From the NCBI GenBank assembly GCA_900554215.1, contig USGG01000021.1, positions 1 to 28,675 of the forward strand: DNA of 28,675 nt. The letters are read 5' to 3'. This DNA comes from an uncultured Megasphaera sp. GTDB lineage: Bacteria; Bacillota; Negativicutes; Veillonellales; Megasphaeraceae. Positions 8,675 through 16,554 of the stretch are shown here, in pieces; within the stretch, counting starts at the first letter, position 1, and every line of letters starts with the position of its first letter. The position numbers and the translations under genes were made by a program. Below the pieces are notes generated by a model, which saw only the letters and a list, made by a program, of their open reading frames with translations, searched no databases and was not told the origin of the DNA.

Positions 8675-10336
8675 TTATACTTCCATAATAATCGGCAAAA
8701 TCATAGGCCGGCGTTTCGTCTTTTCATATAAATACCGGCTCAGCGTATCGCGAACCTGCGATTTAATAACCGCCCATTCGCGGATGTTGCCGGCTTCGCA
8801 CCGTTCGAGGACGGCGGCGACGCGGTCGTGAGCTTCGCTGATAAGCTCTTCCGAATCGCGGACGTAAACAAAGCCTCTCGATACGATATCCGGTCCGGCC
8901 AAGGCGTGGCTCGTCCCCTTCGCCAAGGTCATGACAACGATGACGACGCCTTCCATAGCCAATTGCTGGCGGTCGCGGATGACGATGTTGCCGACGTCGC
9001 CGACGCCGAGACCGTCTACGAATACGCGGCCGGCGTTGACCCGGCCGGCTTTATTGCCGGAACGGTTGGAAAATTCGAAAATCTGCCCGTTGTCGCCAAT
9101 GAGGACGTGGCTCTTTTCGACGCCCATCTGCACTGCTAAATCACCGTGCTGCTTCAGCATGCGGTATTCGCCGTGAACGGGAATAAAATACTTCGGCCGG
9201 ATCAAATCCAGCATAAGCTTCAATTCTTCCTGGCTGGCATGGCCCGACACGTGAATTTTCTTATCCCGGCCGGCAACAACATTGGCGCCCAGCTTCATGA
9301 GGTTGTCGATAGTCCGGCTTACGCCCATTTCGTTGCCCGGAATCGGCGTCGCCGAAATGATGACCGTATCGCCCGGCATGATGCTGACGCTGCGGTGATT
9401 GTTGGAGGCCATGCGGGATAAGCCGGCCATAGGCTCGCCCTGGCTGCCCGTCGTCAGGATCAGGACCTGGTCGTCGGGATAGCGTCCCAATTCGTCGGGC
9501 TCAATGAGCACGCCGTCGGGCACATTCAGATACCCCAATTCGATGGCGATCTGCACGTTATTGACCATGCTGCGGCCTAATACGGTCACCTTGCGCTTAA
9601 ACTGCACGGCCGTATTGATAGCCTGCTGAATACGGGAAATATTCGAAGCGAAGGTCGCCAAAATAATACGTCCCGTCGCAGCCCGGAAGGCCTTGCGGAA
9701 TGCGTGGCCTACAGTCGTTTCCGATTCGGTATAGCCCGGCCGTTCCGCGTTCGTGCTGTCCGACATGAGCAGCAGTACGCCGCGGCGGCCCAAGTCTGCA
9801 AACTTGTGGATATCCATCGGCTGGCCGTCCACCGGGGTCAGGTCGATTTTAAAGTCGCCTGTATGGACGATCGTGCCTACAGGCGTCTTAAAATACAGGG
9901 CGCTGGCATCGGGAATAGAGTGATTGGTTCGGATAAAGCCCACTTTCATGCAGCCGATCTGTACTTCGTCGCCGTGCTGCACCTCGTTCAATTTGTAATT
10001 CGTAATGTGATTTTCCTTCAATTTGCCTTCAATGAGGCCGCATACTAATTTCGTCGCGTAAACGGGCACATTTACTTCATTGAGCAAATATGCCAAACTG
10101 CCGATATGGTCTTCGTGACCATGCGTAATGACGACAGCCCTCACCTTATCCCTATTTTCAATCAAATAGCTCATATCAGGGATGACGAGGTCAATGCCAA
10201 ACATATCGTCGTCAGGGAAAGACAGTCCGGCGTCAATTACGATGATGTCATTTCCGTATTGGATTACGGTCATATTCTTGCCGATTTCGCCCAAGCCGCC
10301 CAATGGAATGACCATCAGCTTTTCTTTCTTAGCCAA
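8675..10336 (-). CDS. rnj: Ribonuclease J
   Basis: A metallo-beta-lactamase/beta-CASP ribonuclease with 5'-3' exonuclease and endonuclease activity, central to RNA turnover in Firmicutes. The 553-residue protein opens with IPLGGLGEIGKNM. It carries the zinc motif THGHEDHIG (71-79), the segment HTGDFKID, the beta-CASP motifs, and VPVHGEYRML near the end of the catalytic core. The C-terminal domain follows. The start codon is TTG at 10336, placed by AGGAGGT 8 bp upstream, so translation may be deliberately weak. The upstream gap of 383 bp contains a structured leader. Only one RNase J gene is seen in this window; whether it is J1 or J2 type was not determined. Confidence 0.95.
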   Translation of the reverse strand: MAKKEKLMVIPLGGLGEIGKNMTVIQYGNDIIVIDAGLSFPDDDMFGIDLVIPDMSYLIENRDKVRAVVITHGHEDHIGSLAYLLNEVNVPVYATKLVCGLIEGKLKENHITNYKLNEVQHGDEVQIGCMKVGFIRTNHSIPDASALYFKTPVGTIVHTGDFKIDLTPVDGQPMDIHKFADLGRRGVLLLMSDSTNAERPGYTESETTVGHAFRKAFRAATGRIILATFASNISRIQQAINTAVQFKRKVTVLGRSMVNNVQIAIELGYLNVPDGVLIEPDELGRYPDDQVLILTTGSQGEPMAGLSRMASNNHRSVSIMPGDTVIISATPIPGNEMGVSRTIDNLMKLGANVVAGRDKKIHVSGHASQEELKLMLDLIRPKYFIPVHGEYRMLKQHGDLAVQMGVEKSHVLIGDNGQIFEFSNRSGNKAGRVNAGRVFVDGLGVGDVGNIVIRDRQQLAMEGVVIVVMTLAKGTSHALAGPDIVSRGFVYVRDSEELISEAHDRVAAVLERCEAGNIREWAVIKSQVRDTLSRYLYEKTKRRPMILPIIMEV

Positions 10337-10388
10337 TTTTTTTACCTCCTGTACTATGAAATTTTATCCGTTCTAACTGTGTATATTG

Positions 10389-10434
10389 GATTGCCCGTCG
10401 GCCTGTGCCGACCTATTCTCCCGTGCAGGCAATC
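10389..10434 (-). promoter_or_regulatory. Structured 5' leader element of rnj
   Basis: GATTGCC at 10389-10395 pairs with GGCAATC at 10428-10434. Inside them GTCGGC (10397-10402) pairs with GCCGAC (10407-10412) around a four-base loop, so a closed hairpin sits within a larger stem. It lies about 50 bp before the TTG start. It does not match a riboswitch class that I recognise. Autoregulation by RNase J through its own leader is a reasonable guess, by analogy with RNase E. Confidence 0.45.
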
Positions 10435-10639
10435 GATGCCAACTGTCTTATCAAAGATGCTTGCGTTCAGATATAACGAACAATAATGGACTTACCCTTC
10501 TATCATATTTTCCGTTATTTCTCTTCCTATGTCAATAATATGACTGTAAAATTCTACAATTTAAGGAAAAATTTAGAGTAGCCTCGACTGCCCGTTCATA
10601 TACTTGTCCCTATTCCATGCCGTGCCGCACCTGGTTTTA

Positions 10640-10684
10640 TAAAAAAACAGCAGGACCGCAGCGACGATACCGCATACGGCCCTG
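10640..10684 (-). terminator. Intrinsic terminator after the secreted-protein gene
   Basis: On the minus strand CAGGGCCG (10677-10684) pairs with CGGTCCTG (10651-10658) with one G-T wobble. After CTG comes a run of seven T (10641-10647). It lies 35 bp past the stop codon at 10720 and closes the sixA-thiD-secreted protein unit. Confidence 0.75.
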
Positions 10685-10719
10685 ATGCCAAAACATATGT
10701 AGATGTCTTCCTGCCGCCC

Positions 10720-11625
10720 TTAGGCCGCTTCTGCTGCAGCACCGTCTTTATCGGCTTCCGCCGCGTCGTCGGAGCCCGGAATCGTTCCCGGAACGGCCGC
10801 TTCCTTGACTTCTTTCGGAGCCGTCAAATCATCGTCTTTCGGAAGGGGAGCACAGTCGATAGTCATGGATATTTCGCTGTACTTGATAAACTGTTCCATA
10901 ACGGCTTTATTCGCGTCGGACGCGTCGCTTTCAGCCAACACTTCCTGCGCAACGGCGCGCATCTGCGGCGTCAAAGGCATCGTCACCTTGGAAATCCGCT
11001 TGGTCTTCGGGTCGACGGTTACATTGACCGTTACGTCGCCCGTTTTCTGCAGGGCCTGAAGAACCTTTGCAAAGCCTTCGGCCTGTTCTTTCTTATAGCC
11101 GTCGGCAGCCCATTTTTCCTTGTCGCCTTCGCGGTACAGCCGGCTCGCGTCATATACGACATCGTACGAATTCTTGCCGGCTGCCGTTACGGATTTCACG
11201 CCGGCCAGTACGTTGTGGTCGCCATGGAAGCGCTTGGAAATGGGATCGGCGCTCTTCAATTTGCGGGTTGCCTTTTTCCACGCGTTGTCGTCCTTCGAAT
11301 CTTCATAGTAGATGTGCAGTACGTCGCCGTCCTGTTCCACATAACTGTGGACGGTCTTCGTGTTGTTCAGGACCTTCGCTACAGCTTCGCTCTTCATCTG
11401 GAAGGGTTCAGCCTGCATATCGATGGTGTTGGTCAGGGACACATTGCCCAAAAAAGGCATTTCCATATTGACCTGCAGGACGTATTCGCCTGTCGGTTCA
11501 GCCATCATATTGCGGGCCGCTTCTTCGTATACCTGCGACGGAGACGCCGCGAATGCCGCGCCGCTGGCCATAGCCAGGGCCGCGACCGTACAAAGAGCCT
11601 TTTTTACACGCATTCTTAAATTCAT
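10720..11625 (-). CDS. Secreted protein of unknown function (LolA/LppX-like fold possible)
   Basis: A 301-residue exported protein. Residues 1-27 form a signal peptide (MRVKK, a hydrophobic core, then GAAFAAS as a likely signal peptidase I site). There is no lipobox cysteine. The body alternates beta-type segments (GEYVLQVNMEMPFLGNVSLT, VTVNVTVDPKTKRISKVTM) resembling Firmicutes proteins that fold like LolA/LppX lipid carriers; that is inference from pattern only. The last 35 residues are Ala/Asp/Glu-rich and probably disordered. The start at 11625 has AAGGAGG upstream. It lies 78 bp after thiD with a weak hairpin between, and a terminator follows. Nothing links it to thiamine synthesis. A periplasmic role, perhaps in lipid or lipoprotein handling, is a guess. 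Confidence 0.75.
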   Translation of the reverse strand: MNLRMRVKKALCTVAALAMASGAAFAASPSQVYEEAARNMMAEPTGEYVLQVNMEMPFLGNVSLTNTIDMQAEPFQMKSEAVAKVLNNTKTVHSYVEQDGDVLHIYYEDSKDDNAWKKATRKLKSADPISKRFHGDHNVLAGVKSVTAAGKNSYDVVYDASRLYREGDKEKWAADGYKKEQAEGFAKVLQALQKTGDVTVNVTVDPKTKRISKVTMPLTPQMRAVAQEVLAESDASDANKAVMEQFIKYSEISMTIDCAPLPKDDDLTAPKEVKEAAVPGTIPGSDDAAEADKDGAAAEAA

Positions 11626-11653
11626 ATTTCATTCCTCCTTGCGCAATAATAAC

Positions 11654-11688
11654 TATTCCCGGAAAAGCCGAGGGACTGCCGGGGAATA
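11654..11688 (-). terminator. Weak hairpin between thiD and the secreted-protein gene
   Basis: TATTCCCGG (11654-11662) pairs with CCGGGGAATA (11679-11688) with one bulged base. On the minus strand it is followed by GTTATTATTG and not by a solid T run. It might reduce read-through from thiD or shape the mRNA end; the evidence is thin. Confidence 0.3.
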
Positions 11689-11703
11689 ACCTGAACACAG
11701 AAG

Positions 11704-12501
11704 CTACATGCCCGCCTTGCGGTACAGGCTGTAGAAATGATGGATAGGCCCGTGGCCTTTGCCAATCGGTTCGGCATGGCTGATGCCGTCGAAGACGTAC
11801 TGCTTGGCCGCAGCGACGGCGTCGGCCAGGTTCATGCCGTTCGCCAGATTGGAGGCGATGGCACTGGACAGGGAGCATCCCGTGCCGTGAGTGCTCGTGC
11901 TTTCGACGCGGCGGCCTTTGAAATAATGGAAGCCTTCGCCGTCGTATAAGATGTCCGTCGCATCTTCTACGCGGTGGCCGCCTTTGACCAGCACGGCCTT
12001 CGCTCCTAAGGCTGCGATGTCTTTGGCCGCCTGTTCCATAGACGCAAAATCATCAATATGACGTCCCGTCAGCACTTCCGCTTCGGGAATATTCGGCGTC
12101 AGCACGTCTGCCAGGGGAATGAGTTCCTCCTTCAGCGTCTGTTCTGCTTCTTCGGCCAGTAGCCGATGGCCGCTCGTCGCCACCATGACCGGGTCGACGA
12201 CGACAAAGGGGGGATTATACTGGCGCAGCTTGCCGGCAATGATGCGAATCGTCTCAGGAACGCTGACCATGCCGATTTTCACGGCGTCTACCTCTATATC
12301 TTCAAATACAGCGTCAATCTGCGACGCGATCATCTTCGGCGTCACGTCCATATATCCCCGCACACCCTGCGTGTTCTGCGATACGACAGCCGTTATGACA
12401 TTCATAGCATAACAACCATGGGCGCAAAAGGTCTTGCAGTCCGCCGCCGCTCCGGCCCCGCCGGACGGGTCCGTCCCGGCAATCGATACTATGTGTTTCA
12501 T
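11704..12501 (-). CDS. thiD: Hydroxymethylpyrimidine/phosphomethylpyrimidine kinase ThiD
   Basis: Catalyses two successive phosphorylations of 4-amino-5-hydroxymethyl-2-methylpyrimidine, supplying the pyrimidine half of thiamine diphosphate in the cytoplasm. The 265-residue length is normal. Ribokinase-fold motifs are visible: SIAGTDPSGGAGAAADCKTF at the N-terminus, VVVDPVMVATSG in the middle, LTPNIPEAEVLTG, and the anion-hole motif STHGTGCSLSSAIA containing the catalytic Asp/Gly/Thr-Gly-Cys region in its THGTGC variant. The start has TAGGAGGT upstream. No other thiamine gene and no TPP riboswitch is visible nearby, so it may serve salvage. It follows the sixA-like gene by 26 bp, probably in one transcript. 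Confidence 0.95.
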   Translation of the reverse strand: MKHIVSIAGTDPSGGAGAAADCKTFCAHGCYAMNVITAVVSQNTQGVRGYMDVTPKMIASQIDAVFEDIEVDAVKIGMVSVPETIRIIAGKLRQYNPPFVVVDPVMVATSGHRLLAEEAEQTLKEELIPLADVLTPNIPEAEVLTGRHIDDFASMEQAAKDIAALGAKAVLVKGGHRVEDATDILYDGEGFHYFKGRRVESTSTHGTGCSLSSAIASNLANGMNLADAVAAAKQYVFDGISHAEPIGKGHGPIHHFYSLYRKAGM

Positions 12502-12527
12502 AGGCTATACCTCCTAATTACTATCTA

Positions 12528-13013
12528 TTATTTCTTTATCAGCTTTGCTGCCTTCGGGCTCATATACATGAGCAGCGACGCCGTGCCCCCGTTGCTGTCA
12601 AAGGGATCGTAATCAAACAAGGCCATGCTGCCCGTTTTGAACTGTATATCCAGACCGGTCCATGCCTTAGTCCATCGCTCTAAATAGGGCGAATGGCCGA
12701 CAATGCACACGACGTCCTCGTCGCTCCTGCACAGAATATCCTTATAGACGGCGTCCAGATCACCGGCTGCAATGGCCGGATGGGTATGAAAGGCAGTATA
12801 GGGGATGCGCGTATCAAAAAACGCCGCCGTTTGACACGTGCGGATATACGGGCTGGCCCACAGGACGGTAGTCCCTTCGGGCCACCACAGCCGTGCAGCG
12901 TCGAGCATTGCCGCAGCCTGCTTCTTGCCCTTTTCAATCAGTTCCCGCTTTTTATCGTCCATTCCGTCATGGTACGGCTCGGCTTTGCCATGACGCATCA
13001 AACAAACATACAT
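12528..13013 (-). CDS. sixA: SixA-like histidine phosphatase
   Basis: A 161-residue member of the histidine phosphatase (phosphoglycerate mutase) superfamily. The catalytic RHG is at residues 7-9, an Arg-containing segment SPYIRTCQTA follows, and the second catalytic His is in IVGHSPYLERW. The size fits SixA, which in E. coli removes phosphate from histidine phosphotransfer proteins. Other small-molecule substrates are equally possible here, so the exact target is unknown. AAAGGAG lies about 12 bp before the ATG at 13013, and an extended -10 promoter lies about 95 bp upstream. It is the first gene of a short unit with thiD and a secreted protein. There is no functional link between the three that I can see. 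Confidence 0.8.
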   Translation of the reverse strand: MYVCLMRHGKAEPYHDGMDDKKRELIEKGKKQAAAMLDAARLWWPEGTTVLWASPYIRTCQTAAFFDTRIPYTAFHTHPAIAAGDLDAVYKDILCRSDEDVVCIVGHSPYLERWTKAWTGLDIQFKTGSMALFDYDPFDSNGGTASLLMYMSPKAAKLIKK

Positions 13014-13105
13014 GATTCGTCAATTCTCCTTTGCTGCCGCATATTTCACTGTACATTGTTTTACGCGGCTTCTTTGAGCTCCTGCGGCTCGCCTAATTTT
13101 TATTT

Positions 13106-13114
13106 ATTATACCA
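13106..13114 (-). promoter_or_regulatory. Extended -10 promoter for the sixA-thiD unit
   Basis: The minus strand reads TGGTATAAT, a perfect -10 box with the TG extension. No good -35 box lies 17 bp upstream, which is tolerated by extended -10 promoters. It sits between the lpxL terminator and the sixA start, where a promoter is expected. Confidence 0.55.
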
Positions 13115-13163
13115 TAATTCAGCACGCATATATATTGCCCTGACAAAATTGTTAAAAAGCTGT

Positions 13164-13199
13164 AAAAATTGGCGCCGCCTACATTTCGGCAGCGCCAAT
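13164..13199 (-). terminator. Intrinsic terminator closing the bamA-lpxL operon
   Basis: ATTGGCGCTGCC pairs with GGCGGCGCCAAT over 12 bp with one G-T wobble and an eight-base loop, followed directly by TTTT on the minus strand. It starts 8 bp after the lpxL stop. This marks the end of the outer-membrane assembly operon. Confidence 0.85.
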
Positions 13200-13206
13200 G
13201 GATGAT

Positions 13207-14121
13207 CTAGTTCTGTTGTTCTTTCAGCTTTTGTTTCTCTTTATACCGTTTCGTCCATTTCCAGCGATTGTGAAGCCAGAACCATTCGTCGGGATACTTG
13301 CGGATATGCGCTTCCAGACGATCGTTCAGCTGCTGCGTAACGTCATATACGATCCGCTTCTTTTCTTCCTTCGACAACGGCGTGTCGGACGTATAAGGCC
13401 GAATCGGCGGCAGCGCTTCTACGACGTAATGATAAGGTCTGTCTTCGTGAATGAAAATAGACAATATCGGATAGTTTTGTATGCCAGCCAGCTTCGCCGG
13501 GCCGTCGGCCGTCAGGGTGTCCCGGCCGAACAGCTTGACCATGATGCCGGCATATCCCGGGTCCTGGTCCATGAGCAGGCCGATATAATGGCCCTTGGCC
13601 AAAAAACGTACCATGTCGCGGATGCCCGTCTTATACGTAACGTGCTGCTTCATCATCGCCCGGTATTCGTTGATAAACGTATCCGAGCCCTTATTGTCCT
13701 GCTGCTGCGCCACCGATATGAGAGGATAGCCGCTCATCGCCAAATACGCGCCGAGAAGCTCCCAGTTCCCTGCATGGGAAGCCATAAAAATCGCGCCCTC
13801 GCCGCTCGCCTTGAGCTCGTCGAGATATTCTTTGCCATGAAACACGATTTTTTTATCGAGAATCTCTTTGTCATACACAGGATAGGACAGCACCTCGATG
13901 ATCATGCGGCCGAAGCGCGTCGTACTGGCTTTGGCGATCGCCATCGCTTCGCCGGCATCTGCCGTAAGGCCGCATTCAAGGATTTGATCCCGCGCCAAGA
14001 TCTTGCGCTTCTTCGGCACAAAGGTCCAGAAAAAGGCGCCGAAAAACGACCCCAAACCGCGGCGCATGAAAAAAGGAATATGGCAAATCAGAAAGCTGAG
14101 ACATTTCATGAATGTATACAT
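13207..14121 (-). CDS. lpxL: LpxL/HtrB-type lipid A acyltransferase
   Basis: A 304-residue inner-membrane acyltransferase expected to add a secondary acyl chain to the lipid A precursor. An N-terminal hydrophobic segment (about 5-35) anchors it. The HxxxxE catalytic motif is present as HAGNWE (His116, Glu121). Further family motifs are LLMDQDPGYAG and, near the C-terminus, PDEWFWLHNRWKW, which resembles the PEQYLWxHRRfK ending of LpxL/LpxM. The position of the chain added cannot be told. The start at 14121 has GAGG about 7 bp upstream, and an in-frame ATG four codons later is an alternative. It lies 10 bp after lpxD and is the last gene of the operon. Confidence 0.88.
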   Translation of the reverse strand: MYTFMKCLSFLICHIPFFMRRGLGSFFGAFFWTFVPKKRKILARDQILECGLTADAGEAMAIAKASTTRFGRMIIEVLSYPVYDKEILDKKIVFHGKEYLDELKASGEGAIFMASHAGNWELLGAYLAMSGYPLISVAQQQDNKGSDTFINEYRAMMKQHVTYKTGIRDMVRFLAKGHYIGLLMDQDPGYAGIMVKLFGRDTLTADGPAKLAGIQNYPILSIFIHEDRPYHYVVEALPPIRPYTSDTPLSKEEKKRIVYDVTQQLNDRLEAHIRKYPDEWFWLHNRWKWTKRYKEKQKLKEQQN

Positions 14122-14131
14122 AGGCAGCCTC

Positions 14132-15160
14132 TTACATTCCCGCCTTTTTTTCTAATTCGGCAATTTTCTTTTCCAGAGCCTTGATCGTCTTGGCCATTTC
14201 AGGCAGACGTTTGATGTAAGCCTGCGTACGACTCCATTCAATGTGCGGACGGACAGGGAATCCGGCGTAGACCTTATTGCCTTCCATGTTGCCGGTAATC
14301 CCTGATTTTCCGGCAAATACAGCATTGTCGCCAATCGTAACATGCCCCGTGCAGCCCGTTTGTCCAGCAAAAATAACGTGGTGGCCGACCTTCGTGCTGC
14401 CGGCGATCCCCGTCTGAGCGATAATAAAGCAATCTTCGCCGATTTCTACGTTATGGCCCAGGTGGACGAGGTTGTCGATTTTGGTTCCAGCGGCTACCTT
14501 TGTCGAACCGAGCGTCGCGTTGTCAATACACGTGCAGGCGCCGATTTCGACGTCGTCTCCGATTTCGACGTTGCCGATTTGGGGAATGCGCGTATGCTTG
14601 CCGTCTTTCGTAGCAAAGCCGAATCCTTCGCCGCCGATGACGGCGTGAGCGCGGATAACGTCCCGTTCTCCCAGAACGCAGTTTTCATGAATAACGGCGC
14701 CGGGGAAAATCGTCGTCCCCTTACCGATGGAAACGTTGTCGCCAATGAACACGTAGGGATAGATGATGCAGTCTTCGCCGATCTTGACGTTCTTTCCGAT
14801 AACGGCGTACGCCATAATGGCGGCATTTACCCCTACAGACGCGCTTTCATCGACAATCGCCGTAGGATGGATGCCCGATTGTACAGACTGCCGAGGATGA
14901 AACAGCACAAGGAGCTTGGAAAAAGCCAAGCGGGGATTTTCTACGATGACCAGGGTATTGTCGCCGGCAGGTACTTCTTTTTCAACCATAACGGCGCCGG
15001 CATGGACCTGAGGAAGATATTCCGTATAGGGGTCGACGGCGAAGGTAATATCCTGCTTCCCCGCTTCCGCCAACCCTTTAATATCCGAAATCACGGCGCT
15101 GCCGTCGCCAATCACAGTTCCGCCCAAAAATTCTGCTAATTCTTGCACTGTTTTTTCCAC
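14132..15160 (-). CDS. lpxD: UDP-3-O-acylglucosamine N-acyltransferase LpxD
   Basis: Third step of lipid A synthesis: transfers an R-3-hydroxyacyl chain from acyl carrier protein to the 2-amino group of the UDP-glucosamine intermediate. The 342-residue protein has the N-terminal uridine-binding domain (1-100), then a left-handed beta-helix of hexapeptide repeats (IGKNVKIGEDC, IGDNVSIGKGT and so on). GGEGFGFA (176-183) and the catalytic His236 in LGHNV are present. A Lys/Glu-rich C-terminal helix closes it. The GTG at 15160 is chosen because AAGGAGTGTACATT precedes it; an ATG 11 codons upstream would overlap the previous gene. It lies 16 bp after the Skp-like lipoprotein gene and 10 bp before lpxL. 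Confidence 0.95.
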   Translation of the reverse strand: MEKTVQELAEFLGGTVIGDGSAVISDIKGLAEAGKQDITFAVDPYTEYLPQVHAGAVMVEKEVPAGDNTLVIVENPRLAFSKLLVLFHPRQSVQSGIHPTAIVDESASVGVNAAIMAYAVIGKNVKIGEDCIIYPYVFIGDNVSIGKGTTIFPGAVIHENCVLGERDVIRAHAVIGGEGFGFATKDGKHTRIPQIGNVEIGDDVEIGACTCIDNATLGSTKVAAGTKIDNLVHLGHNVEIGEDCFIIAQTGIAGSTKVGHHVIFAGQTGCTGHVTIGDNAVFAGKSGITGNMEGNKVYAGFPVRPHIEWSRTQAYIKRLPEMAKTIKALEKKIAELEKKAGM

Positions 15161-15176
15161 AATGTACACTCCTTTT

Positions 15177-15596
15177 TTACTGCAGCTTTGCAATTAACTC
15201 ATCGGTCACGTCGATGCCGCCGTTAGGCACGGCTTCTTTCACCATGACGATGCCCACTTCTTTTTCTTTAGCGATTTCACCCAAGTTCGTCTGAATATCC
15301 GACATAAACTGCCGCTGCATGCTGGCGGCAAAAATATTCAATTCCTGCTGCGACTGCTGCTGTTTCTTTTGGAAGTCTTCAGCCGACATCGTGCTCTGCG
15401 CCTTCTGCAATTCCTCCGTTACGGACTTTTGCTTTTCTTCCGTTTTTTCTTTATATTTCTGTACGAGCGGCGCTTCCTTCCGCACCCGTTCCAAGTCGAC
15501 GACGCCGACCCGGTCTTCGCCGCCGCATCCGGCGAGCATGCCGACGCACAGGGTTAACAGCGCGGCAGCCGTCAGCCGCTTCCACATTGTTTTCAT
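15177..15596 (-). CDS. Skp/OmpH-like lipoprotein
   Basis: A 139-residue OmpH/Skp-family protein. The N-terminus is a lipoprotein signal: MKTMWKRLTAAALL, then the lipobox LAGC with Cys at 24. The mature part opens with VGVVDLERVRKEAP, the typical first strand and helix of Skp. A Gln/Lys/Glu-rich coiled coil follows (about 50-110), and then GIDVTDELIAKLQ, the family's C-terminal end. Skp is a periplasmic chaperone for unfolded outer-membrane proteins; lipid anchoring here would keep the chaperone on a membrane. AGGAGG precedes the start. It is the third of three neighbouring paralogues and is followed 16 bp later by lpxD. Confidence 0.82.
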   Translation of the reverse strand: MKTMWKRLTAAALLTLCVGMLAGCGGEDRVGVVDLERVRKEAPLVQKYKEKTEEKQKSVTEELQKAQSTMSAEDFQKKQQQSQQELNIFAASMQRQFMSDIQTNLGEIAKEKEVGIVMVKEAVPNGGIDVTDELIAKLQ

Positions 15597-15615
15597 CGTA
15601 CAAATCCTCCTACTA

Positions 15616-16545
15616 TCAGCCTAATCTGGCAATAATATCGTCGGTAACATCCCGCGCCGTTCCCACGCCGGCATATTCGCAAAAAATCATCTCTATGCCC
15701 TGCTCGTGCGCGACGTCGGCGGCTCTTGTCCTGATATCTGCCAGGATGGCCTCTTTGACATCTTTCATTTCCTTTTCTTTAGCCTGCAGTTTCTCTTTCC
15801 ACTGCCGGTTCCACTCTTCCGGCTCCGGCCGGTCCTGCAGCGCGCTCAGCTGCGACTGGAAGGCGCTGCGGCTGTCGTCGCGGCGTTTTTCCAAATCGCC
15901 TTTTACGGTCTTGGCGTATTCTTCCAGCTCTTTCTGCGCCTTTTCCCGATACGGAGCCATTTCCTTATCGATTTCCGCCGCCGTTTCACCGCTGATTACT
16001 ACGCTGGGTTCCGCCGATTTCAGCAGCTGCGCCAGCTCTGCTTCAGCGGCCTGCCGTTCTTCCTGGCTCAAGACCAGATTTTGCAGCTTCAGCTGCAAAT
16101 TGACGATTTTCAGCGAATCAGCATTCGAAATCATAGGCTGCGATTTCCTCTTTTCCTGCAGTATCCGGTCGTACTGCTGCTTCAGTCCGTTATTTAACTC
16201 CTGTTCCTTCAGCAGCACCTTGGCCTGCAGCTCCTGATTCAGCGCCGCCGTCCCGGCAGCATCCACAGCAGCAAACTGCTGCGACGCAATGCCTTCTGCC
16301 GCAGCCTTATGGGAATAGTTCCACTGCTCAAACTGATATTGGGCAACCATGGCGTTGTATTCCAGCTCCAGCCGATGATATTCGCTGTATCTGGGATGAC
16401 TCATAACCACGTGCTCCAGGTCGACATAGGCATACGACGGCCCTGTCTCCGATACCTGATTTCGTTGTTCCATCGCACGCCAGCCTACGACTATGCAGGC
16501 GGCTATGACGACGGCGCCAATAACTGCCGCATATATCCGCTTCAT
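15616..16545 (-). CDS. Large membrane-anchored Skp/OmpH-like coiled-coil protein
   Basis: A 309-residue protein about twice the usual Skp length. Residues 5-22 form a hydrophobic segment without a clear cleavage site, so it is probably a signal anchor with the rest in the periplasm. YAYVDLEHVVMSHPRYSEY (about 39-57) corresponds to the Skp N-terminal strand and helix. Residues 60-280 are almost entirely charged helix predicted to form long coiled coils. The end, RDVTDDIIARLG, matches the C-terminal signature of the two flanking paralogues. AAGGAG lies 6 bp before the ATG. It sits 9 bp after the first and 19 bp before the third paralogue. A chaperone or tether that reaches across the periplasm is an inference. 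Confidence 0.75.
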   Translation of the reverse strand: MKRIYAAVIGAVVIAACIVVGWRAMEQRNQVSETGPSYAYVDLEHVVMSHPRYSEYHRLELEYNAMVAQYQFEQWNYSHKAAAEGIASQQFAAVDAAGTAALNQELQAKVLLKEQELNNGLKQQYDRILQEKRKSQPMISNADSLKIVNLQLKLQNLVLSQEERQAAEAELAQLLKSAEPSVVISGETAAEIDKEMAPYREKAQKELEEYAKTVKGDLEKRRDDSRSAFQSQLSALQDRPEPEEWNRQWKEKLQAKEKEMKDVKEAILADIRTRAADVAHEQGIEMIFCEYAGVGTARDVTDDIIARLG

Positions 16546-16554
16546 GAGATCTCC

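Larger units (their letters stand above)
10337..10719. other. 383-bp intergenic region: rnj leader and promoter zone
   Basis: No convincing coding sequence is present. The right end holds the terminator of the secreted-protein gene and the left end holds a structured element just ahead of rnj. In between the sequence is AT-rich. On the minus strand there is a perfect TTGACA (10530-10535) and a TATGAT (10502-10507), but they are 22 bp apart, too far for an ordinary sigma-70 promoter. The rnj promoter is therefore probably here but not pinned down. Confidence 0.5.

Noticed and set aside
10502..10535. TTGACA and TATGAT as the rnj promoter
   Set aside because: Each box is good alone but they are 22 bp apart, outside the range used by sigma-70.
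12502..13105. Possible TPP riboswitch for thiD
   Set aside because: The gap before thiD is only 26 bp, and neither it nor the leader ahead of sixA shows the CTGAGA-type core or the paired arms of a TPP aptamer.
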